A DNA stretch of 64,000 nucleotides from Lentisphaeria bacterium (GCA_022009855.1 CP091727.1:4092001-4156000); one strand, 5' to 3'; counted from the first letter of the stretch, positions 50,099 through 60,808 are shown. The notes: generated by a model from the letters alone, not told the origin. Translations and numbers: made by a program.

Positions 50099-50890
50099 TC
50101 AAACGGGTCGACTCTCTTGTTCGGCCGCAATTTGTTTGCGCAGACGTTCCGCACAGGCGTCGAGAAACGGGATCCACTCTTCCGGTGCGATAAAGGGGTT
50201 TCCCGTATCTGGCCCGATGCGGGCCGCCTTGCCGAGCGTGTCGTTGCACTGCACATGATTGCCGAGTGGAACGTCGACCCGCTCCCGTTTCAGCCGCTCA
50301 AGACCGGTGAAGAATTTCTCCCGGCAGTCAAAGGAAAGGCCATAGCGGTTCAGAAACTCCGCCGTCATGGAGTTGACGCCGACTCCGCCGTGCATGGCCG
50401 CCCGGTATTTGACGCCTTTTTCCTCGGTGTCGAAGAAAAAGGACATGGTTCCGGGGGTATGGCCCGGGGTCGACAGGCAGAGAATTTCCGTGGAGCCGAG
50501 GCGGATGATATCTCCGTCGTGAAGCGCGTGATCCGGCTCGAATGTCTCCGTGTAGGCGAAGCCCAGTTCCCGCGCCCATGTGAGATCCAGCGTGCCGTTG
50601 GCGTAGTCGATGTCGTCCGCGCCGAGAAAGGTCTCGGCATGCGTGAGTTCGAGCAGGTGCCCGGTTGCTCCGAGATGATCGTAATGGCCGTGGGAATGGA
50701 TCACATAACGGATGTCCCGGAGGTCGAATCCGAGTTCCCATATGGATTCGATGACGTGATGCAGCGTGTGAGGGTATCCGGAATCCAGCAGAATCAGACC
50801 CTCTTCCGTCGCGATCAGGTGGGAGGAGGCCGGTTCCGTTCCGACGAAGTAGATGTTGCCGCAGATTTTGAACGGTTTGATGTGATTCAT
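50099..50890 (-). CDS. MBL-fold hydrolase, subclass B3-like
   Basis: The product has 263 residues. The metal motif is HSHGHYDH, with a later His in LSTPGHTPGTMSFFF and a His in GNHVQ. The arrangement EEGLILLDSGYPHT...IRYVIHSHGHYDHLG is that of subclass B3 metallo-beta-lactamases and related lactonases. No signal peptide is present, so it probably acts in the cytoplasm on a sugar- or lactone-like substrate. The start overlaps the stop of the GH36 gene by ATGA. Confidence 0.82.
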   Translation of the reverse strand: MNHIKPFKICGNIYFVGTEPASSHLIATEEGLILLDSGYPHTLHHVIESIWELGFDLRDIRYVIHSHGHYDHLGATGHLLELTHAETFLGADDIDYANGTLDLTWARELGFAYTETFEPDHALHDGDIIRLGSTEILCLSTPGHTPGTMSFFFDTEEKGVKYRAAMHGGVGVNSMTAEFLNRYGLSFDCREKFFTGLERLKRERVDVPLGNHVQCNDTLGKAARIGPDTGNPFIAPEEWIPFLDACAERLRKQIAAEQESRPV

Positions 50891-52953
50891 TTCACTTCCC
50901 TGTAGTAGATGAGAGTGACGGAACGCGGGGTATTCATGACGATCGGAAGCCCGGCGGAGAGTTCACTGCCCCTGACGCGACGGAGAGAGCCGTCGAAGTA
51001 TTCCAGTTCGTATTCCGCCGTCGGATGAATTTCGGAGAGGGGGAAATTCATCTGCACCTCCAGACACTGCGGGCGTCGGAACGCGAGAACATAACCGCAC
51101 CCGCTTTCCGGCACGTGAACCTGATATGCGCACCAGACGGCGGGATTGTCCGGTCGTTCCGTCAGCGGGTAGAGATTGCCGTCGATCAGCAGGTCGCGGA
51201 GCCGTTTCTGGTGGCGGAGCATGGTGCGGTGATATTCCCAGTCGTATGCGTCATCCTCCGGAACGGTTCGACTGTCGTACTGCCAGATCTTGTTGGAAAC
51301 GCCGGTCCCGGAACAGCTCAGAAAGTCGTAGGGGTCGTGTTCCGGCATCCAGGTGAATCCCGCGTGAAGCGGGACCCAGTCGTGCAGGTAGAGATTCTGA
51401 ACCTGAATGTATTCCCGGAGATAGTTCAACAGGCAGGCGTAGTCGCTCTGGCAGAGCGGCCAGCTGTAGGTGAGTGCGAGATAATCGAGCCGCCGGCCGC
51501 CGGAAGCGCAGTTGTCGAACGGCATGTCCGGGAATTCCTGATGGAGCCGTTCCCACAGTTCATAATGGCCGGCTACATATTTCATTTCCGCGACGCCGAT
51601 CCGGTCCGGTGCATCCATTGCAGCCCAGAAGGGGAGGGTATTGAAGTTGAAATCCTCCCGGTAGATGTCGATTCCCTGCTCCTGAATCAGCGTTCTGAGC
51701 GTATCGAAGATGTAGTTCCGTGCGTCCGGATTGCCGAGATCCAGCATATAAATGCCGCCGTCGCCGAAGGTTTTGAGCCATTCCGGGTGTTCGGTGAGAA
51801 TGGTGCCGCGGCAGAGCGGATGGATCCGTTCCGGTTCGAACCAGGCGAGAAATTTCATTCCCGCCTTTCGCGCGGCGTCGCTGACCGGCCTGAGGCCGTT
51901 CGGATGCGGAACGGAGTTGATCTCCCAGTTTCCGACCCGTCGCGGCCAGTCGGAGCGGCCTCTTTTCTGCTGCTCTTTCTCATCGAGAAAGTGGGGGCAG
52001 GGGCCGGGGTAGCCACTCCACCCGGCATCCACCCAGAATACTTCGTAAGGGAGCTGATGCTTTTCGATTGCGGCGATTCGGTCGAGCATTTTTTCGGAAG
52101 AGAGACCGCCCCAGGTGACGAAGGAGACCGGAGGTTTGAGGAGATTCCCTGCGGAATCGCGCGGGGCATGGTGGGCGATCATGAAACGACGGTGTTCATT
52201 CTGCGCGTCGCGGATGCTCTTTTCGCCGCGGAAATGAAGAAAGAAACCGATCTGGCGGAGCTTCTCGCCGGGAAGCATCCGGAAGCAGGTGCGCAGCATG
52301 GAGAGAGAAATTCGATAGTGGTGCAGGTTGTAGAAGACCGAATTATTCTCTGCAGGAATCTCGATGACCGCCTTCCACGCTCCGCCCCAGCCGACGCCGA
52401 TGTTCATGCCGTCGGATTCTCCGGTGTCGATGCCGAAATAGGGGAGAAAAGTTGAACTTGGCCGCCCCTCGCTGGACTCCATGACGAAACGATTGGATCC
52501 GGTGCGGGTCCAGAGCTCGCGTTGCTGCGGAATGAAGTCATTGATGTCGGCGCAGGAGCCGAGATTGTAACGGACGGTGATGTGGGTGCCGTCCTGCCAG
52601 TCCGGCATTACAAGGTTCTGCGGCGGAAGATCCTCCAGCAGATCCAGCGAGTGGAACTCCTCGATCAGTCCGCCCGGTTCCGAACCGGAGTATTCCAACC
52701 AGGGCAGACATTCTATGATGGGAAACGTTCGGTAGATGCGCATATTCAGGCGCAGAACCAGTTTGCCCGGATCGATATCATAGACGATTTCCCGTTCTTC
52801 CCAGTGCTCCTTTCTACTGACGGATTCCCGGAAGTTGAGGGTATCGGAAGTCAGCAGTTTTCCGTCGTAGAGCAACGAAAAGAGCCTTTTCCGCCTTCTG
52901 TTCTGAGCGAAAAGTTGTTGTACAAAACTGTCCCGTCTGGTGAAAGAATCCAT
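50887..52953 (-). CDS. GH36 alpha-galactosidase
   Basis: The product has 688 residues with no frame break. The N-terminal beta domain is followed by the TIM barrel: VSFVTWGGLSSEKMLDRI, EVFWVDAGWSG, FLAWFEPERIHP, and the nucleophile Asp in DIYREDFNFN. The acid/base Asp is in FDNCASGGRRLDYLAL. These are the GH36 signatures. No signal peptide is seen, so it cleaves alpha-galactosides after import. It lies between an EamA-type transporter upstream and an overlapping MBL-fold enzyme downstream, with a divergent AraC regulator beyond. Confidence 0.92.
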   Translation of the reverse strand: MDSFTRRDSFVQQLFAQNRRRKRLFSLLYDGKLLTSDTLNFRESVSRKEHWEEREIVYDIDPGKLVLRLNMRIYRTFPIIECLPWLEYSGSEPGGLIEEFHSLDLLEDLPPQNLVMPDWQDGTHITVRYNLGSCADINDFIPQQRELWTRTGSNRFVMESSEGRPSSTFLPYFGIDTGESDGMNIGVGWGGAWKAVIEIPAENNSVFYNLHHYRISLSMLRTCFRMLPGEKLRQIGFFLHFRGEKSIRDAQNEHRRFMIAHHAPRDSAGNLLKPPVSFVTWGGLSSEKMLDRIAAIEKHQLPYEVFWVDAGWSGYPGPCPHFLDEKEQQKRGRSDWPRRVGNWEINSVPHPNGLRPVSDAARKAGMKFLAWFEPERIHPLCRGTILTEHPEWLKTFGDGGIYMLDLGNPDARNYIFDTLRTLIQEQGIDIYREDFNFNTLPFWAAMDAPDRIGVAEMKYVAGHYELWERLHQEFPDMPFDNCASGGRRLDYLALTYSWPLCQSDYACLLNYLREYIQVQNLYLHDWVPLHAGFTWMPEHDPYDFLSCSGTGVSNKIWQYDSRTVPEDDAYDWEYHRTMLRHQKRLRDLLIDGNLYPLTERPDNPAVWCAYQVHVPESGCGYVLAFRRPQCLEVQMNFPLSEIHPTAEYELEYFDGSLRRVRGSELSAGLPIVMNTPRSVTLIYYREVK

Positions 52954-53070
52954 TTTTCAGCCCTTCCTTATTGGTTTCCGGATGCGATTTCACGATACAA
53001 AATTGTTCCTGCGCTTCCTCCCGGGCTGATTGCCTGTGCGATCCCGAGGCCGGCGCGCCGGCGGACCGGT

Positions 53071-53979
53071 TCATCTCAGGCTGAGGCCGACAATGCCCAG
53101 TGTGACGGCGATCAGCCCGATCCATCCCGCGAACGGGAACCGTTCTTTCAGATGTACGGTACTGTAAATGGTGAAGCCGATAATGCAGACACCGATCGGA
53201 ATCGGATACCCGATGGAACCTGCACCCGCTTCTGCGACAAGATTCAACCCATTGTAAAAGAAGAAATAGTTGCTCAGACAGAACAGCAGGAGGAGCAGCA
53301 GGCCGATCTTCCATTCCGCGGGTCTGGCGGGCCGCCGCAGCGCCGGATCGAACCTCAGACAGAGCAGAAAACCCGCCGCATTGCCGGTCATGCAGGAGAA
53401 GGTACGGAAGACGCTCCCGGAATCCGCCGTGATCTGCCAGTAGGAAGGCAGGCTGTTGCAGCATTGCGTCATGCCTGCGAGCAGGAATGCCCCGAATGCC
53501 GGGATGAGCCAGCGCGTCCGGGCGGAGCGGGGACAGCCCGTGCCGGGATTCCGGGTTGCTCCCAGCAGCAGGATTCCGCAGAGAATCGCAGCGATTCCCA
53601 GCAGTCTCCAGAGGGGGAGCGGGACATTGAAGAAGAGTACGCCCATCAGAAACGGAGCCAGCAGTCCTGACTGCATCATTCCCCAGACGACGCCGTTGTG
53701 GCCGAACCGCATGGCGCGTGCGGTCAGCACGTAATTGAAATAGTTCGCCACGCCTGCGGCGAAGTGAAGCAGAAAAACGGTCAGCAGAATTTTCGCCGGG
53801 AGTTCCGGCCGGTCGTCCGGCAGGAACAGAATCGGAATGCTGATGAGAGCGGCTCCTGCTGAGGAGATCATCTGGATGATGTTATAGTTCAATTGATGCG
53901 ATGCGCAGAGGCTGACGGCAATGCCGATCGCAACCCAGCAGATCCCGGCGAGAATGAGCAGAACGATTCCTGAAATCAT
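53071..53979 (-). CDS. EamA/DMT-family transporter
   Basis: The product has 302 residues with ten hydrophobic segments in two repeats of five, the DMT layout. Typical elements are AGICWVAIGIAV, NGVVWGMMQSGLLAP and SIGYPIPIGVCIIGFTIYS with KERFPFAGWIGL at the end. The transported compound is not readable from sequence. Position before GH36 and divergence from an AraC regulator (63 bases between starts) suggest a sugar or glycoside. Confidence 0.8.
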   Translation of the reverse strand: MISGIVLLILAGICWVAIGIAVSLCASHQLNYNIIQMISSAGAALISIPILFLPDDRPELPAKILLTVFLLHFAAGVANYFNYVLTARAMRFGHNGVVWGMMQSGLLAPFLMGVLFFNVPLPLWRLLGIAAILCGILLLGATRNPGTGCPRSARTRWLIPAFGAFLLAGMTQCCNSLPSYWQITADSGSVFRTFSCMTGNAAGFLLCLRFDPALRRPARPAEWKIGLLLLLLFCLSNYFFFYNGLNLVAEAGAGSIGYPIPIGVCIIGFTIYSTVHLKERFPFAGWIGLIAVTLGIVGLSLR

Positions 53980-54042
53980 TTTGTCAGTGGAAGTATTGTT
54001 TTTCTTTGTTTCTATATTATATTACAAAAGAGGAAAATTGGT

Positions 54043-54903
54043 ATGTTGAATCAGGGAAATAATATGTCATATTACGGAAGATCGGAATATTTTCGGCATC
54101 TTCGCGTCGAGCGGCTGGATGGTGATGTGACCCCGGTGTTTTCCGATTATCTGAGAACGGTGCGCACTCTGCCGTTTACGGTGGTGACCTGTCAGGAGCG
54201 ACTTGAAGGCTTTCCATACCACGGCAGCAGCTGCATCTTCGAGGACGAAGGGGAGATTCATGCGGAGGGCGCTTCCTGCTGGGTAATTCCCGCGGGGGTG
54301 CGCCACCGGTTTCTCGCCCTGGACGAAGGCCACCTGAGTATCTGGGGCCATTTCAACTTCTTTCTGGAGCCCAACTGGAACATCCTCCGTTTCTACCGGG
54401 TTCCCCGGCTGCTGGAGGGGGAGATTCGGGAGCGGATCTGTGGGCTGGTCCGGATCCTGGCAGAGAACCGACACGAGACGCTGTCGGAGGTCTGCCGGTT
54501 GAAACGGGCGGAATTCGAACTGCTGGAACTCATTCTCGAACAGAGCGAACCGCGTCTCGGGCTGCAGGATTTCCGGACGGCTTATCTGGACTTTCTCCCG
54601 CTTCTGGGGTATATCCGGGCGCATCTGGCGGAATCCCCCGGTCTGGATCGGCTGGCCCGTGAGTTCGGCACCTCCCGCTCGTCACTGGAGAAAAAGTTCC
54701 GGAAGGCGTTCGGCGTTTCCATCGGAAAATTCCTGTTGAACAGCCGTCTTGCCGAAGCGGCCAAGCTGCTGCGAGATGAATCGGTCTCCTGCGCGGAAGC
54801 GGCCGATGCGACCGGTTTTGCAAATCAGTTCGCGTTCAGCAAGGCATTCCGGAAAGCGTTTCAACTGTCGCCGCAGGAGTACCGGCGGAACCGCGTTGGC
54901 TGA
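54043..54903 (+). CDS. AraC-family regulator
   Basis: The product has 286 residues; an alternative ATG at 54064 (MSYYGRSEYF) also has a ribosome site. The sensing domain shows AEGASCWVIPAGVRHRFLAL. The C-terminal double helix-turn-helix includes LAREFGTSRSSLEKKFRKAFG and CAEAADATGFANQFAFSKAFRKAF, ending LSPQEYRRN. No frame break. It is divergent from EamA-GH36-MBL, which it probably activates; only 63 bases separate the starts. Confidence 0.9.
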   Translation: MLNQGNNMSYYGRSEYFRHLRVERLDGDVTPVFSDYLRTVRTLPFTVVTCQERLEGFPYHGSSCIFEDEGEIHAEGASCWVIPAGVRHRFLALDEGHLSIWGHFNFFLEPNWNILRFYRVPRLLEGEIRERICGLVRILAENRHETLSEVCRLKRAEFELLELILEQSEPRLGLQDFRTAYLDFLPLLGYIRAHLAESPGLDRLAREFGTSRSSLEKKFRKAFGVSIGKFLLNSRLAEAAKLLRDESVSCAEAADATGFANQFAFSKAFRKAFQLSPQEYRRNRVG

Positions 54904-55115
54904 GGGCGCATTTTCTCCGGAATCCGGCTGGCATTCAGCGGACCGGAACGATATATTCCTCACATAGTCGACCGGGCAGGCAATATGCGGAAATTACAGA
55001 CCGGTGTTTCGTTGTTCCGCTGACGGGTTCTCTTCCCTTTTTGTGAAATTATGGCTGTGTTACCAGACATTTTTCGCGAAAGAAAAGCGGTTACACGGAA
55101 CATCTTCTTTTGCTT

Positions 55116-56639
55116 TTACTGTCTCAGCGCCTGTTTTTTTCGGAATCCTTCCAGCAGAACCTGCTTCCGGTCGGTATTCGGGGCCGGACGGATATTCCTG
55201 TGATCGGGACCGGCTTTTTCCACATCCCAGACGGAGGCTTCGCGGAAGGCGTGATAGCTCCAGTCCCAGTGATAATCCTCGAAGATTTCGATGAGATCGT
55301 GCAGATATTGCGCCGCTCCCGGCGCCCAGGTGATGGCGGAGAATTCTCCGACGTAGATGCGGGCGCCGTAGCGCAGCTGGAAATCGCGGACCGGCTGAAG
55401 AATCTGCCGCAATTTCTTCTGATCGAACTCTTCTCCGTTGATGAGACCGGGATAGACGACCGGTTTTTTCTCCGGGCCGGAGCTTTCCATCCTTCGAATA
55501 GACGCGCTGATGGGTGAATTGAAACGGCTGATACATGTGAACTTCATAGATGATGTTCAACAGATCGACCGGTTTCAGCAGGTGGAAGGTATCCGGCGAA
55601 TTGGAGAGATTGGCGGCGATGATGATCGGCCGGGTGGAGTCGATTTTGCGAATCTCCTCCGCCGCCTGTTTCTGCAACGTCTCAAAGTCGTGTCGGGCAA
55701 ACCGTTTCTGATTGGGTTCGTTGATGAGTCCGTAGCCCCACACGGCCGGATTGTTTCGGAAGCGGAGCGCAATCTTCTTCCAGAGCTCAACAAAATATTC
55801 GGCATAGCGGGTCTCGTGGAACATCGCCATCTCACGGTTTGCGTATCTGCCGCCCGGATAGGTGTGAAGATCGATCACAAAACGAATGCCGTATTGTTCG
55901 TAGCCGATGCGGAACATGGTTTCAAAATGATCGAGTTTGCGATTGATCCAGCGGTCGAATTCCTCCAGATCGCGGTCGGTGCCCACCTTGTGCCAGTTGC
56001 GGATAATCTGAGCGCGGACCAGATTGACGTTCCAGCTCCGGAGCGTGGCGAAATCATCCTTCGTAAGATTTCTCGCGGGGGACATCATTCCCCGCAGCGG
56101 CGGTGTGCGCGGATCTCATCGCTGTAACGGGCGGTAAACTGCCGGTTCGGCGGGGAGAACAGCTTGTGAAAACGGAGGGAGGCCAGATCGAATTCCACCT
56201 CGCCGGAGCTGTCCTGCAGGCCCAGTTTCAGGAACGCTTTGCCCTGCGGTTTCCCGACGAGAGCGAAAAAGGAGAGTTCCTGCCAGTCGAACGTGCCGGA
56301 GAATTTCCGGATTCCCGGCCAGAAATCTTTTCCGGCCGAATCGCGGTAGTGCAGCATGAACTTGACTCCGTTCCACTCCTGAGGCGGTCTGGAAACATTT
56401 TTCGCTCTGGCACGAATTGAGAATTCGATCATGCAATCGGCGCTGGACGAAAGATCGAACTCCGCAGAAGCGCAATGTTGGCCGCTCTTGTTCTCCGGCG
56501 AGACGGAGAACTTCAGGAAACGCCCCTCGGAGAGTTTCGCTTCACGACAGAGATTCCACTTGAGATTCAAAGATTCCGCGTTCCCCGCAAGGGCGGCAAA
56601 CAGAATCACGTTGCAGAGGAGATTCTTATACTTCATCAT
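55116..56639 (-). CDS. Secreted GH5-like glycosidase with N-terminal beta domain; two frame breaks
   Basis: Breaks near 56106 (missing base) and at 55474-55476 (extra base) join to 507 residues. A signal peptide (MMKYKNLLCNVILFAALAGNAES) and a jelly-roll-like domain of about 150 residues (CBM-like) come first. The catalytic domain resembles GH5: LRSWNVNLVRAQI, FVIDLHTYPGG, acid/base Glu in YGLINEPNQKR, HMYQPF, and the nucleophile Glu in IYVGEFSAI. Likely a beta-mannanase, glucanase or related enzyme, not resolvable by eye. It follows the extended pseudopilin by 19 bases. Confidence 0.75.
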
Positions 56640-56658
56640 TTTCTTTCTTCCCTCACCA

Positions 56659-57612
56659 TCAATATTGATAATGCAGATATTTTCTGTCGTCCTCTCCATC
56701 GGTAAATGGAGAATTTTCAAATGGATGAATCGTGTCGTTCAGGTGATATGCGGCAACGTGTCCATCGAGGTGGAGCGCATTGGCCGATTTCTGATGGCGA
56801 CCGGCGACGATGCCGAAACCGGTATTCTGGAAACGGTCGACCTGCCAGCGGAAATAGCCGTTTTCCTCCATGGCAAGACCTGAGGCCTCCTGCTGCCAGG
56901 TGTCCGCCAGCAGGATTTTGAGGGAGGGGGATTTGAAATAGCCGAGCTTGAAGGACTGCAGCCGGGCGACCTGATACAAATGGCTGTTGATTCCGTAGTG
57001 CGGTTTGATGATCCACCAGCCGGCGCCTCCACCGGTTTCCGTTCCGGTCAGATCGTAGCGGCCAGTCATCGACGGGCAGTGAAACAGGGTGTTCTGCGCA
57101 TAGCGACCGGTTTTCATCCAGACGCCGCTGGTATAGATGGCCGAGGCGGAAACTTTGAGATTCGGCCCCATCAATGCATTGGTCCAGCAGGGGTAGCTCC
57201 CGGAAGCGCTTCCTGAATCGGGGGGCAGAAAATCGGCGTGGTCGGCGGTGTAGAGGAGAACGCCGGTTCCCAGCTGTTTGAGATTGTTGATGCAACTGGC
57301 GGCCCGTCCCCGTTCCCGTGCCTGATTCAGGGCCGGCAGCAGCATCGCCGCCAGAATGGCGATGATCGCTACGACAATGAGAAGTTCAATAAGAGTAAAA
57401 GATTGCCATTTCGCTTTGGGAAGCAGGCGGGGGAGGGCGGAACCCGTCAGGCCGAGCATGATGACGCAGAAAGCGGAATTCCAGTCCGGAAACACGTTGC
57501 CCGCAATGAAGATCATGGGGAGCGCGACGAGAAAAATCCACATCGCCGGATGAAGCCTGCAGGGGGGCTGGTTTCTGAAAATCTTCCGGGCGCAGAGAAC
57601 TCTTCGATGCAT
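56659..57612 (-). CDS. Pseudopilin-like protein with a 72-residue N-terminal membrane extension
   Basis: The product has 317 residues. A near-perfect AGGAGG lies six bases before ATG 57612, so the long form is real. Residues 1-70 contain two hydrophobic segments (MWIFLVALPMIFIAGNVF and SAFCVIMLGLTGSALP). Only then comes the class III prepilin signal FTLIELLIVVAIIAILAAML at residue 72. The rest is the Lentisphaerota pseudopilin family with CINNLKQLGTG and the C-terminal RHQKSANALHLDGHV. A prepilin motif buried after two membrane segments is unusual. It is cotranscribed with the glycyl radical enzyme and the GH5-like gene. Confidence 0.8.
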   Translation of the reverse strand: MHRRVLCARKIFRNQPPCRLHPAMWIFLVALPMIFIAGNVFPDWNSAFCVIMLGLTGSALPRLLPKAKWQSFTLIELLIVVAIIAILAAMLLPALNQARERGRAASCINNLKQLGTGVLLYTADHADFLPPDSGSASGSYPCWTNALMGPNLKVSASAIYTSGVWMKTGRYAQNTLFHCPSMTGRYDLTGTETGGGAGWWIIKPHYGINSHLYQVARLQSFKLGYFKSPSLKILLADTWQQEASGLAMEENGYFRWQVDRFQNTGFGIVAGRHQKSANALHLDGHVAAYHLNDTIHPFENSPFTDGEDDRKYLHYQY

Positions 57613-57642
57613 ATTGCCTCCTTCTGTTTTTTCTTGTTGCGA

Positions 57643-58506
57643 TTAAGGTATGATTACCGGTTTGGCAGTGAATTCGGCGATCTGTTGCCGCCATGCTTCC
57701 ACAACGGCGGGTGAGGGAAACTCTTTCGGCAGCGAAGGAATTTTCCGATGAAGCCGGCGGTAGTGCTCCATCGCCAGAGGATGGTATGGCTCAATGTGAA
57801 TTTCCTTTATCTGGCCAAGTCGTTCCGCAAGTCGGGCGATTCCCTGCAGATGGTCCGCCCGATCGTTGACTCCCGGAATTAATGGGCAGCGGAGAATGAT
57901 GGAGCCTCCCCATTGATCGAGCAGGTTTAGATTGCTTAAAATCAAACGGTTGTCCACTCCGGTGAACCGGCGGTGAAGTTCCGGATCGGTTTCTTTGCAG
58001 TCGAAGAGAAACCATTCCACGTACGGGATCCAGCTCTTCAGCGCATTCGGATCTCCGAATCCGGAAGTTTCCACGCAGCAGCGGATGCCGCATTCCGCCG
58101 CAAGGCGGAGCAGGGAGAAGCTGAACTCCTTTTGAAACAATGGTTCGCCGCCGGAAATCGTGAGACCGCCGCCGCTCTCGTCGAAAAAGATTCGTTCCTT
58201 TTCCGCCTCCGTGATGATCTCCTCCGCCGACATCCGCAATCCGGCAATCTTCAGTGCTCCGGCCGGGCAGTTCTCCACATAAGTTTGACGGACCGGCGGA
58301 GCCGTCTTTTCGAAGATGTTTCCGCAGGCGCCGCAGTGCTGACATTTCTCTTGGAGATAAAGCAGTTCCGGCTCCGTATTCTGCGATTCCGGCGTATGAC
58401 ACCAGCGGCAGCGCAGCGGACATCCTTTCAGAAAGACCACCAGCCGGATTCCCGGGCCGTCGTGGGTGGCGAAATGTTCCAATTTGAGCAGATTGCCTTC
58501 CATCAT
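57643..58506 (-). CDS. Glycyl-radical-enzyme activating enzyme (radical SAM)
   Basis: The product has 287 residues from ATG 58506, which overlaps the stop of the GRE gene. The radical SAM motif C-x3-C-x2-C is in FLKGCPLRCRWCHTPE. An inserted ferredoxin-like Cys set (CQHCGACG, then a later CPAGAL) is that of the larger GRE activases rather than PflA. GGGLTISGGEPL follows. It generates the glycyl radical on its partner encoded just upstream. No frame break. Confidence 0.93.
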   Translation of the reverse strand: MMEGNLLKLEHFATHDGPGIRLVVFLKGCPLRCRWCHTPESQNTEPELLYLQEKCQHCGACGNIFEKTAPPVRQTYVENCPAGALKIAGLRMSAEEIITEAEKERIFFDESGGGLTISGGEPLFQKEFSFSLLRLAAECGIRCCVETSGFGDPNALKSWIPYVEWFLFDCKETDPELHRRFTGVDNRLILSNLNLLDQWGGSIILRCPLIPGVNDRADHLQGIARLAERLGQIKEIHIEPYHPLAMEHYRRLHRKIPSLPKEFPSPAVVEAWRQQIAEFTAKPVIIP

Positions 58507-60709
58507 CGTTCCGCCTGTTGAATGTATGCATCCTGTTCTTTTGCGGGACAGGGGAATTCCATAGCACGTTCCATCCGCAGATGCGTACCTGGAGATCGCG
58601 GAATTTTTCCGGTTCGCGCTGCGCCTGCCGGAGCTGGTCGGCATCCATCACGTTGAAGTGGATGGCGTGTCCGAAATGGTTCACATAGGTCATCAGCAGC
58701 GCACGCATGGCACGCAGGCCGTTTTCTCCCCGGATCTCAGAGGGGTGCAGCATGATATCCACGGAGAGGTCCGCCATGAACAGCCGCGAATCCAGTTTCA
58801 ACACGGAGGCCGCCAGCGCGGTGGCTCCCTTCCATGCCGTTCCCTGACTGGCGGTCATATTTTGCTCAGCTCGTCACCGCGGTGCCGCCCGTCGGCTGTT
58901 GCTTCGACTTGTCCGGCCCACTCAATAAAACGGTTGGAAGAGTGCAGCGAAACCGTGTGGATGCCGCCGCGGCCGTTGGGGGTACCGTGGTAGCGACGGG
59001 CGATCGCTTCGGTGAAGTGACGTGCAATTTGATCCGGCAGGTCGAGATTGTTGCCGAATTTTTCCGGATCGTTCCGGAGTTTTCGCCGCCAGAAATCAAA
59101 TCCGTTCCAGTCCGCGTCCAGCATGGCGACCAGCTGCGGCAAGGTCAATTCCCGGCGTTCGAACACGTAACGCCGGATCATGGTAAGCGAATCCGCCGTC
59201 GTGGCGGGGCCGCAGATCCAGAGGTTTGTGTTGTTGTACCGGGCGCCCCTGGCGTAGCCGTCTTCGGCCCGTTCCAGACTGGAAACGAAGGTGCCGGACA
59301 GCATCGGCGCCGGATTGAAGCGGTCGAGGTGTCGTTCCAGCTTCCTGGCGAAGGCGATATGGCGATCGTAGCGATAGAAGAGCTGCCGGAGAAACGCCTT
59401 GTAGAATGCGCCGAACGTTTTGAACTGTTCCGGCTCACCGGTTCTGGGGGCCCAGCTGCCGCCCGCTCAGCGGTTCCACGCCGTTGTGCAGGGTGAGGCC
59501 GAGGACCTTGACGGTGTTTACGGTGACGGGGGCGGTTTCAACCGTTCCGCCCCGGGCACAGTATTCGTAACACCCCTTGATGTCCGCCGTATCGGCTTCG
59601 CGCCGGGAGTAGCCCTGGTGCATCATCGCCCGCCGAATGCAGGGTTCGCCGACGAAAGCGATGCTGTTGCGTCCGCGGCGGATCATGTCCAGCGCCTTGT
59701 CGAGGAAGGTGACGGGAGTCTGCGGCGAAACCTTGATCTGCAGTTTCGGATCGAAAATTTCCAGTTCATCATAGACATCCAGAATCAGAAAGGAGAGTTC
59801 GTTGATTGCGGAGGAGCCGTCCGGATTGGTTCCTCCGAAATAGAACGGGTGGCCGACTCGGTAATGCATCGCCGTCATCTGGTAGAGGAAGGAGCGAAAA
59901 AAGCTCCCTGACCTCCTCCCGGGTGCGGCGCCCGGAATCCAGATCGTGGCGGTAGAAAGGGTAGAGCACCCGATCGAGATTCCCGAACGAACGGGTCTGA
60001 ATGACATCGACATATTCGGAGAGCTGGAAATAGAGCCAGATTTGCAGCAGAGCCTCGTACAGTGTATTCGGGGCTCCGACCCGCAGCTGCCGCAATGCGG
60101 CGGTGAGTTCGTGCGCGACCGGAACCGGGCGGAGTTTTTCCGCTTCGGCGAGGAGTCTGTCGAGAAAATGGAGGATGGCCCGGTATTCGATGCGGATAGA
60201 TTCGTAGAACGCATCGGCCTCCGGGGAGAGCGGCCCGGTTTCCCGGTGGTGGAGTCGATAGCGTTCCGCCCGTTTGAGCAGGCCGGAGAAGCCCAGTTGC
60301 AGTACGGCATCCCAGTCCGGCACGGAGTGTTCATAATCGGCCCGGAGTTGAGCCAGCCGGGTCGCGTTGCAGCGGTCGATCTCCTGTTTCTCTTCCGGTG
60401 TGAAGAGTTCCGTCATCCCCGCTTGAACCGACGGGGTTACGAAGGTGGAGAGGAGTGGTTTTGCCGGACAGGCGGCAATGCCGGGAAAACGGTCACAGGT
60501 GGAGAGTTTGATTTGTACTTTAGCGAGGATTTCGGCGAACGCTCCGGCCTTGGCCAGCGGCGGGGCAGGGCCTGTCCCTTGAGAAAACGCCGGTTGAGAG
60601 AAGCCGTCAAAATATCCAGCGGCACTCCTGGCGCGTCGTTGTAAAAGGAGGGATCGACGAATTTCCGCTCCAGATAATTTCTTTCGCTGGTAAAATCACT
60701 GTTTTGCAC
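58503..60709 (-). CDS. Glycyl radical enzyme of the pyruvate formate-lyase family; five frame breaks
   Basis: The gene is read from GTG 60709 to the TGA at 58503 across breaks at 60562-60565, 59897-59902, 59446-59450, 58860-58863 and 58555-58556. The corrected 735 residues are normal for the family. The thiyl Cys is probably in ADIKGCYEY. The family block SKNMTASQGTAWKGATAL is restored. The radical Gly is in VRICGWNV, 25 residues from the end. Specificity (propanediol, choline, hydroxyproline, arylacetate and others) cannot be read reliably. It leads an operon with its activase, a pseudopilin and a secreted glycosidase. Confidence 0.88.
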
Positions 60710-60808
60710 GGGTAACGCCTTTCCTGTTTCTGCAATTAAGTATAGTCGATTTTCCGAGGGATGAAAATGCACGAAACCGGAAAAAGATATATTTTTCTGT
60801 ATCTCGCG

